Shown piece after piece: positions 6,649-10,351 of a stretch of 10,351 bases of DNA (position 1 is its first letter; each line of letters opens with the position of its first letter). The notes below the pieces were generated by a model, which saw only the letters and a list, made by a program, of their open reading frames with translations, was not told the DNA's origin and did not search any database. Position numbers and translations under genes: made by a program. The stretch comes from Colimorpha sp045598945 (GTDB lineage Bacteria; Bacteroidota; Bacteroidia; Bacteroidales; P3), in the NCBI GenBank assembly GCA_045598945.1, contig JAZRVD010000251.1:1-10351 (forward strand). Direction: 5' to 3'.

Positions 6649-6683
6649 GTGCAAAAGTACATACTTTTTTTGTACTTTTGCAC
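6649..6683. promoter_or_regulatory. Palindromic divergent promoter of the plug gene and miaB
   Basis: Arms GTGCAAAAGTAC (6649-6660) and GTACTTTTGCAC (6672-6683) are a perfect 12-bp inverted repeat around an 11-bp spacer, ATACTTTTTTT. Each arm carries an exact TAnnTTTG box (TACTTTTG): 6652-6659 on the minus strand for the plug gene, and 6673-6680 on the plus strand for miaB. The plug ATG begins only 4 nt after its box, so that mRNA would be nearly leaderless. The miaB leader would be about 85 nt. Each arm also lies roughly where the other promoter's upstream contacts would fall, so the two promoters may compete. Confidence 0.75.
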
Positions 6684-6769
6684 TTTCTTATATTGGTCAT
6701 GATGGGCATAGATGTCGTCGAGACGTGTGCCTGTAACGTTGGCCTTGGTTGCTAAACTATTTATATTTA

Positions 6770-8077
6770 ATGAAATTCTATATCGAAAGTTACGGCTGTC
6801 AGATGAATATGGCCGACTCCGAGGTGGTCTGCTCTATCTTGCAAAAAGAGGGTTTCGAATATGTCGACGACATCGAACAGGCCGATTTTATGATGATAAA
6901 CACCTGTGCCATTCGCGACAATGCAGAGCAGCGTATCCGCAAGCGTGTGCGCGAGCTCCGCGCCGTTCAGGCTCGTCATCCGCAGCTGCGTATTGGCATA
7001 TTGGGCTGCATGGCCGAGCGCCTGCAGTCGCAGCTTATGGCCGAGGAGGACAACGTCAGCTTTGTGGTAGGCCCCGACGCATACCGTCGCATGCCCGATG
7101 TGCTAAAGCAGGTGGCTCAGGGTATGCGCGCCGCCGAGACCGAGCTTAGCACCACCGAGACCTATGCCGACATCGAGCCGGTGCGCCTCCACACCAACGG
7201 CATATCCGCCTTTATCTCTATCATGCGCGGCTGCCAGAACTTCTGCGCCTATTGCGTGGTGCCCTTCACTCGTGGCAGAGAGCGCAGCCGCGACCCGCAG
7301 ACTATCGTCAACGAGGCGCGGCAGCTTTTCAACAAGGGCTACAAGGAGGTTACCCTGCTGGGACAGAACGTCAACTCCTATCGCTGTGGCGACACCACCT
7401 TCCCCATGCTTATGGAGCAGGTGGCGCTCATAAGCCCAACGCTGCGCGTTCGTTTCGCCACATCGCACCCCAAGGACCTCTCCGACGAGCTCCTGCAGGT
7501 GATGGCCAAGTACGACAACATCTGCAAGTGCATACACCTCCCTGTGCAGAGCGGCAGCTCCCGCATGCTCAAGGTCATGAACAGGCACTATACCGCCGAG
7601 TGGTACCTCGACCGCGTGGCTGCCATACGCCGTTATATCCCCGATTGCTCCATCACCACCGATGTCATCGCTGGCTTCTGCACCGAGACCGAAGAGGACC
7701 ATCAGGCCACCCTGCAGATGTTCCGCAACGTGCGTTACGACTACGCCTATATGTTCAAGTTCTCCATGCGTCCCGACACTTACGCCTACAAGCACCTTGT
7801 CGACGATATCGACGACAAGGAGAAGACACGCCGCCTCGAACAGATTATCGCACTGCAAGGGCAGATAGCTCTCGAAAACAATCAGGCCGAAATAGGCAAG
7901 ACCTATCAGGTGCTTGTCGAAGGCGAGTCGCATCGCAGCGCTGCGCAGCTCTTCGGCCGCAATAGTCAAAACAAGGTTATCGTATTCGACCGCCACGACG
8001 TCATGCCAGGACAGTATGTCGATGTGCGTGTTACAAGTTGCACCGCCGCTACGCTTATCGGCGAGCTGGTGCGTTAA
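6770..8077 (+). CDS. miaB: tRNA-2-methylthio-N6-dimethylallyladenosine synthase (MiaB)
   Basis: 435 aa radical SAM methylthiotransferase that adds the 2-methylthio group to i6A at position 37 of tRNAs reading UNN codons. The N-terminal UPF0004 domain starts with FYIESYGCQMN, and C10, C46 (INTCAIRDNAE) and C80 (GILGCMAER) bind the auxiliary 4Fe-4S cluster. The radical SAM domain has C155, C159 and C162 (RGCQNFCAYCVVPFTRGRERSR, CxxxCxxC), then LLGQNVNSY (196-204) and HLPVQSGSS (256-264). A TRAM domain closes the protein (about 372-435). All six cysteines are present and the length is normal, so it should be functional. A TTG at 6749 would add seven residues, but the ATG at 6770 fits the family start. 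No Shine-Dalgarno is visible, only AT-rich sequence. It is the first gene of a probable operon with the two genes after it. Confidence 0.97.
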   Translation: MKFYIESYGCQMNMADSEVVCSILQKEGFEYVDDIEQADFMMINTCAIRDNAEQRIRKRVRELRAVQARHPQLRIGILGCMAERLQSQLMAEEDNVSFVVGPDAYRRMPDVLKQVAQGMRAAETELSTTETYADIEPVRLHTNGISAFISIMRGCQNFCAYCVVPFTRGRERSRDPQTIVNEARQLFNKGYKEVTLLGQNVNSYRCGDTTFPMLMEQVALISPTLRVRFATSHPKDLSDELLQVMAKYDNICKCIHLPVQSGSSRMLKVMNRHYTAEWYLDRVAAIRRYIPDCSITTDVIAGFCTETEEDHQATLQMFRNVRYDYAYMFKFSMRPDTYAYKHLVDDIDDKEKTRRLEQIIALQGQIALENNQAEIGKTYQVLVEGESHRSAAQLFGRNSQNKVIVFDRHDVMPGQYVDVRVTSCTAATLIGELVR

Positions 8078-8092
8078 TATCTTTTCTGTGTT

Positions 8093-8986
8093 ATGATCAA
8101 AGAACAGTCCTTCCTCTCCAAGCACCCCATCCTCAAGACTCTGCTCATCATGTTTGGCATATCGCTGGGCATCGTCCTCGTCATGCTTCTCGTGCTGAGC
8201 ATCATCACCCGTCATGGCAAAGAGTACGAATTGCCCGACCTCGTCAACACCAACCTCTCCGACTTGGGCGCCTCCAATCCTCTCGCTCTCGACCCTGTCG
8301 TTGTCGACTCTATCTATCGCGAAGGTGTCGACGGCGGCTTGGTGCTTTTGCAGAGCCCCAAGGCAGGCACCAAAATCAAGCGCGGCAGAAAGGTTTATGT
8401 TACCGTCTCACGTTTTATGCCAAACGACGCCGTGGTGCCGGACATCGTGGGCGGCATCAATGTCAAGACTGCCATCTCGCAGCTCAACGCCGTGGGTCTC
8501 AAAGGCGGCAAGCTTAAATTTGTCGAGAGCCCATACCGCAATATCGTTATCAACGCTACCTACGGCGGTCGCAATGTCGAGCCAGGTCAGCGTCTGGTTG
8601 GCGGCGCCGCCATCGACCTCATTGTAGGCTTGGGCGACGACCAGTCTCTCGCCGTCGAGAAAGTGCCTTTCGTCATCGGCAAAAAGTCCGACCGCGCTCG
8701 CTTCGAGATACTCTCCGCCTCTATGAATGTCGGCATCGAGCATTTCGAGAATGTTACCGACCGCTTCAACGCTGTGGTTTGCAAGCAGGTGCCTGCCTAC
8801 AACGGCGTTACCAAACATCATTTCGGCACTTACGTCGAACTGTGGTATCGCGACGCCAACCAGCAGGAAATAGACCAGATGGTCAAGAACTACAACCCCG
8901 AAGACTATATCCAGGAAGCCGTCAACTCATACCTCGAAGAGGATCTCTCCGAACCTTTCGAGGATGAAGGCTTTGGCGACTGGTAG
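8093..8986 (+). CDS. Membrane-anchored PASTA domain protein
   Basis: 297 aa, starting 15 nt after miaB. A short cytoplasmic N-terminus (1-12) precedes one membrane helix (about 13-38, LLIMFGISLGIVLVMLLVL). The rest should lie in the periplasm. Three PASTA-like repeats follow: about 45-107 (ELPDLVNTNLSD to VYVTVSRF), 113-180 (AVVPDIVGGINVKTA to DLIVGLG) and 190-253 (KVPFVIGKKSDRA to VELWYRD), each pairing a VPD/VPF-type strand with a later hydrophobic strand. The C-terminal tail (256-297) is acidic. PASTA repeats in other phyla bind peptidoglycan or muropeptides. Bacteroidota have stand-alone PASTA proteins like this one without a kinase domain, and their role is not well established. It is probably co-transcribed with miaB and the secreted protein after it. 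Confidence 0.93.
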   Translation: MIKEQSFLSKHPILKTLLIMFGISLGIVLVMLLVLSIITRHGKEYELPDLVNTNLSDLGASNPLALDPVVVDSIYREGVDGGLVLLQSPKAGTKIKRGRKVYVTVSRFMPNDAVVPDIVGGINVKTAISQLNAVGLKGGKLKFVESPYRNIVINATYGGRNVEPGQRLVGGAAIDLIVGLGDDQSLAVEKVPFVIGKKSDRARFEILSASMNVGIEHFENVTDRFNAVVCKQVPAYNGVTKHHFGTYVELWYRDANQQEIDQMVKNYNPEDYIQEAVNSYLEEDLSEPFEDEGFGDW

Positions 8987-9004
8987 CCCTTACTCTTTAT
9001 CTTT

Positions 9005-10351
9005 ATGGCAATATACCGTCAGCTGCTTATCCTATTTGCTCTCAGCCTCCTGCTCTTTGTGCCTCTCTCGGCACAAGAGCATCTCACGCCTCTGCTCTCC
9101 GGCCCGCATCAGAGTACAAGTCGGCACGCCGCCAAGGGCGGCAAGTCGTTAGAACTGCCTTTCTTCGACGACTTCTCCAACTACTCCGGCTCGCCATCTC
9201 CGGCACTGTGGCAGCAGCAGGGTGGGGCATGGGTCGATGCAGCTTTCCCCTTTCTCCCGCCTACCGTAGGCGCTGTAACGCTCGACGCTATCAACGCCAA
9301 CGGCGCACTGTACTCCACCAGCTCTACCGAAGAGACCTTCCCGGCCGACACCCTCACCTCGCTGCCCATACGCCTCGACTCCGTTTTCTTCCTCTCGCCG
9401 CGCGAGATGCGCTACTCCGACTCCGTTATCCTCAGCTTCTACTACCTGCCCGGCGGCGGCAGCGGCGACGTGTGGCGACGCTCAGGCGACACGCCAGACC
9501 CCTCCGACTCCCTCGTCCTCGAATTCTACAACTCCACCACGCACAGCTGGCACAGAGTGTGGAGCACACAGGGCATATCCGTCGACACACTCCTGGCCCG
9601 CACTGGCAGCGACTGGCAGTATGTCTACCTCCCCATCCCTCAGCAGTTCCTCACCAACGCCTTCCAGTTCCGCTTCCGCAACTATTGCAGCTTCGAGTCC
9701 ACCATCGAGTACGGACTCGTAGGCAACTGCGACCAGTGGCATATCGACTATGTCCATCTCGGCGTCAACCGCCGCTTCTCCGATTTCTACCAGCGCGACA
9801 TAGCCTTCGTCAATCCCGCACCGTCCTTGCTGCTGCACTACCAGGCCATGCCAGCCCGGCAGTTCCGCGCCTCCGACATGGCGCCATCGGTCCACCTCGC
9901 TATCACCAACCGCTACTCCATGCCGCTCTACTCCAAGTATGTATATTTCGCTACCGACGAGCAGGGCAACACCATCCCGGGCGGCACCATCATACCTGTC
10001 GAGGAAAATGTCAACCCCTACTATCCCGACCGGCAATATCAGGACTCGCCATTGCAAGCCTCGCCAGCCATAGGCTTCGGCTTCCCTGCCTCTACCCAGC
10101 AGCATGTCTACACTATCACGCATATCATCACCGAAGGCCTCGATGGCGACGACCATCAGCTCAACGACACCATACGCTTCCTCCAGCATCTCGAAAACTA
10201 CTACGCCTACGACGACGGCTCTGCTGAAAACGGCTATGGCGTAACCTCGCAATCCGCCTCCACATATATCGCTGTTGAGTTCCCGCTCGTCGTCGTCGAC
10301 ACACTCACTGCTGTAGACCTCTACTTCAACCGCACACGCGGCGCCGACAAC
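9005..10351 (+). CDS. Large secreted Bacteroidota protein, possible T9SS cargo (3' end cut)
   Basis: 449 codons open to the right edge, with no stop; the window ends exactly on a codon boundary. It starts 18 nt after the PASTA gene. Residues 1-23 are a signal peptide (MAIYRQLLILFALSLLLFVP then LSA, cleavage before Gln24). LPFFDDFSNYSGSPSPALW (51-69) and FPFLPPTVGAVTLDAINANG (81-100) match a motif I recall from large Bacteroidota surface and gliding-type proteins. NCDQWHIDYVHLG (241-253) is followed much later by YAYDDGSAENGYG (400-412), another motif common in such proteins. The body looks like beta-sandwich domains, rich in Ser, Thr and aromatic residues. A T9SS sorting signal would lie at the missing C-terminus and cannot be confirmed. 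The function is unknown; structural or adhesive surface protein is the likeliest reading. Confidence 0.85.
   Translation, partial: MAIYRQLLILFALSLLLFVPLSAQEHLTPLLSGPHQSTSRHAAKGGKSLELPFFDDFSNYSGSPSPALWQQQGGAWVDAAFPFLPPTVGAVTLDAINANGALYSTSSTEETFPADTLTSLPIRLDSVFFLSPREMRYSDSVILSFYYLPGGGSGDVWRRSGDTPDPSDSLVLEFYNSTTHSWHRVWSTQGISVDTLLARTGSDWQYVYLPIPQQFLTNAFQFRFRNYCSFESTIEYGLVGNCDQWHIDYVHLGVNRRFSDFYQRDIAFVNPAPSLLLHYQAMPARQFRASDMAPSVHLAITNRYSMPLYSKYVYFATDEQGNTIPGGTIIPVEENVNPYYPDRQYQDSPLQASPAIGFGFPASTQQHVYTITHIITEGLDGDDHQLNDTIRFLQHLENYYAYDDGSAENGYGVTSQSASTYIAVEFPLVVVDTLTAVDLYFNRTRGADN

Noticed and set aside
7103..8215. 370-codon open frame on the minus strand
   Set aside because: It is fully antisense to miaB, whose six cysteines and domain order are clear. 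It is His/Val/Leu-rich, as expected from reading a GC-rich gene backwards, and has no recognisable motif.
9208..10227. 339-codon open frame on the plus strand
   Set aside because: Arg/His/Pro-rich out-of-frame reading of the secreted-protein gene, whose own frame has a signal peptide and known motifs and stays open from 9005 to the edge.

Overview
The window looks like a chromosomal segment of a Bacteroidota bacterium, most likely of the order Bacteroidales. The evidence is a type IX secretion plug protein (DUF5103 family), a Bacteroidota-style ParE, a PASTA protein directly downstream of miaB, start codons without Shine-Dalgarno sequences, and promoter -7 boxes of the TAnnTTTG type. Genes on the left (573-6647) read on the minus strand and genes on the right (6770-10351) on the plus strand, diverging from one compact palindromic promoter at 6649-6683.

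Layout from left to right. 1-418 holds the decayed 3' end of a transposase (IS1634/IS4-like C-terminus), whose last ~132 bp are tandemly duplicated. 509-549 is a strong hairpin that can terminate transcription in either direction. 573-1307 (-) encodes a protein of unknown function with a conserved N-terminus, a very acidic middle and a Lys/Thr/Ala tail like a histone H1 tail. 1376-3274 (-) is parE, topoisomerase IV subunit B, with its promoter at 3328-3335 among three TTGCAA palindromes spaced 11 bp apart. 3476-5103 (-) is a hipB-hipA type II toxin-antitoxin pair whose promoter is flanked by two palindromic operator candidates. 5379-6647 (-) is the T9SS plug protein. On the plus strand, 6770-8077 is miaB, 8093-8986 a membrane-anchored PASTA protein, and 9005-10351 a secreted Bacteroidota protein that runs off the window. 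These three probably form one operon, with gaps of 15 and 18 nt.

Most genes are ordinary housekeeping or envelope functions. The accessory parts are the transposase remnant and the hipBA module, which is visibly more AT-rich than the plug and miaB regions. The best leads are regulatory: five promoters share an extended TAnnTTTGCA(C) signature, two of them sit in one perfect inverted repeat, the plug mRNA may be almost leaderless, and hipBA has a clean two-operator arrangement. I found no convincing new defence system or RNA element.
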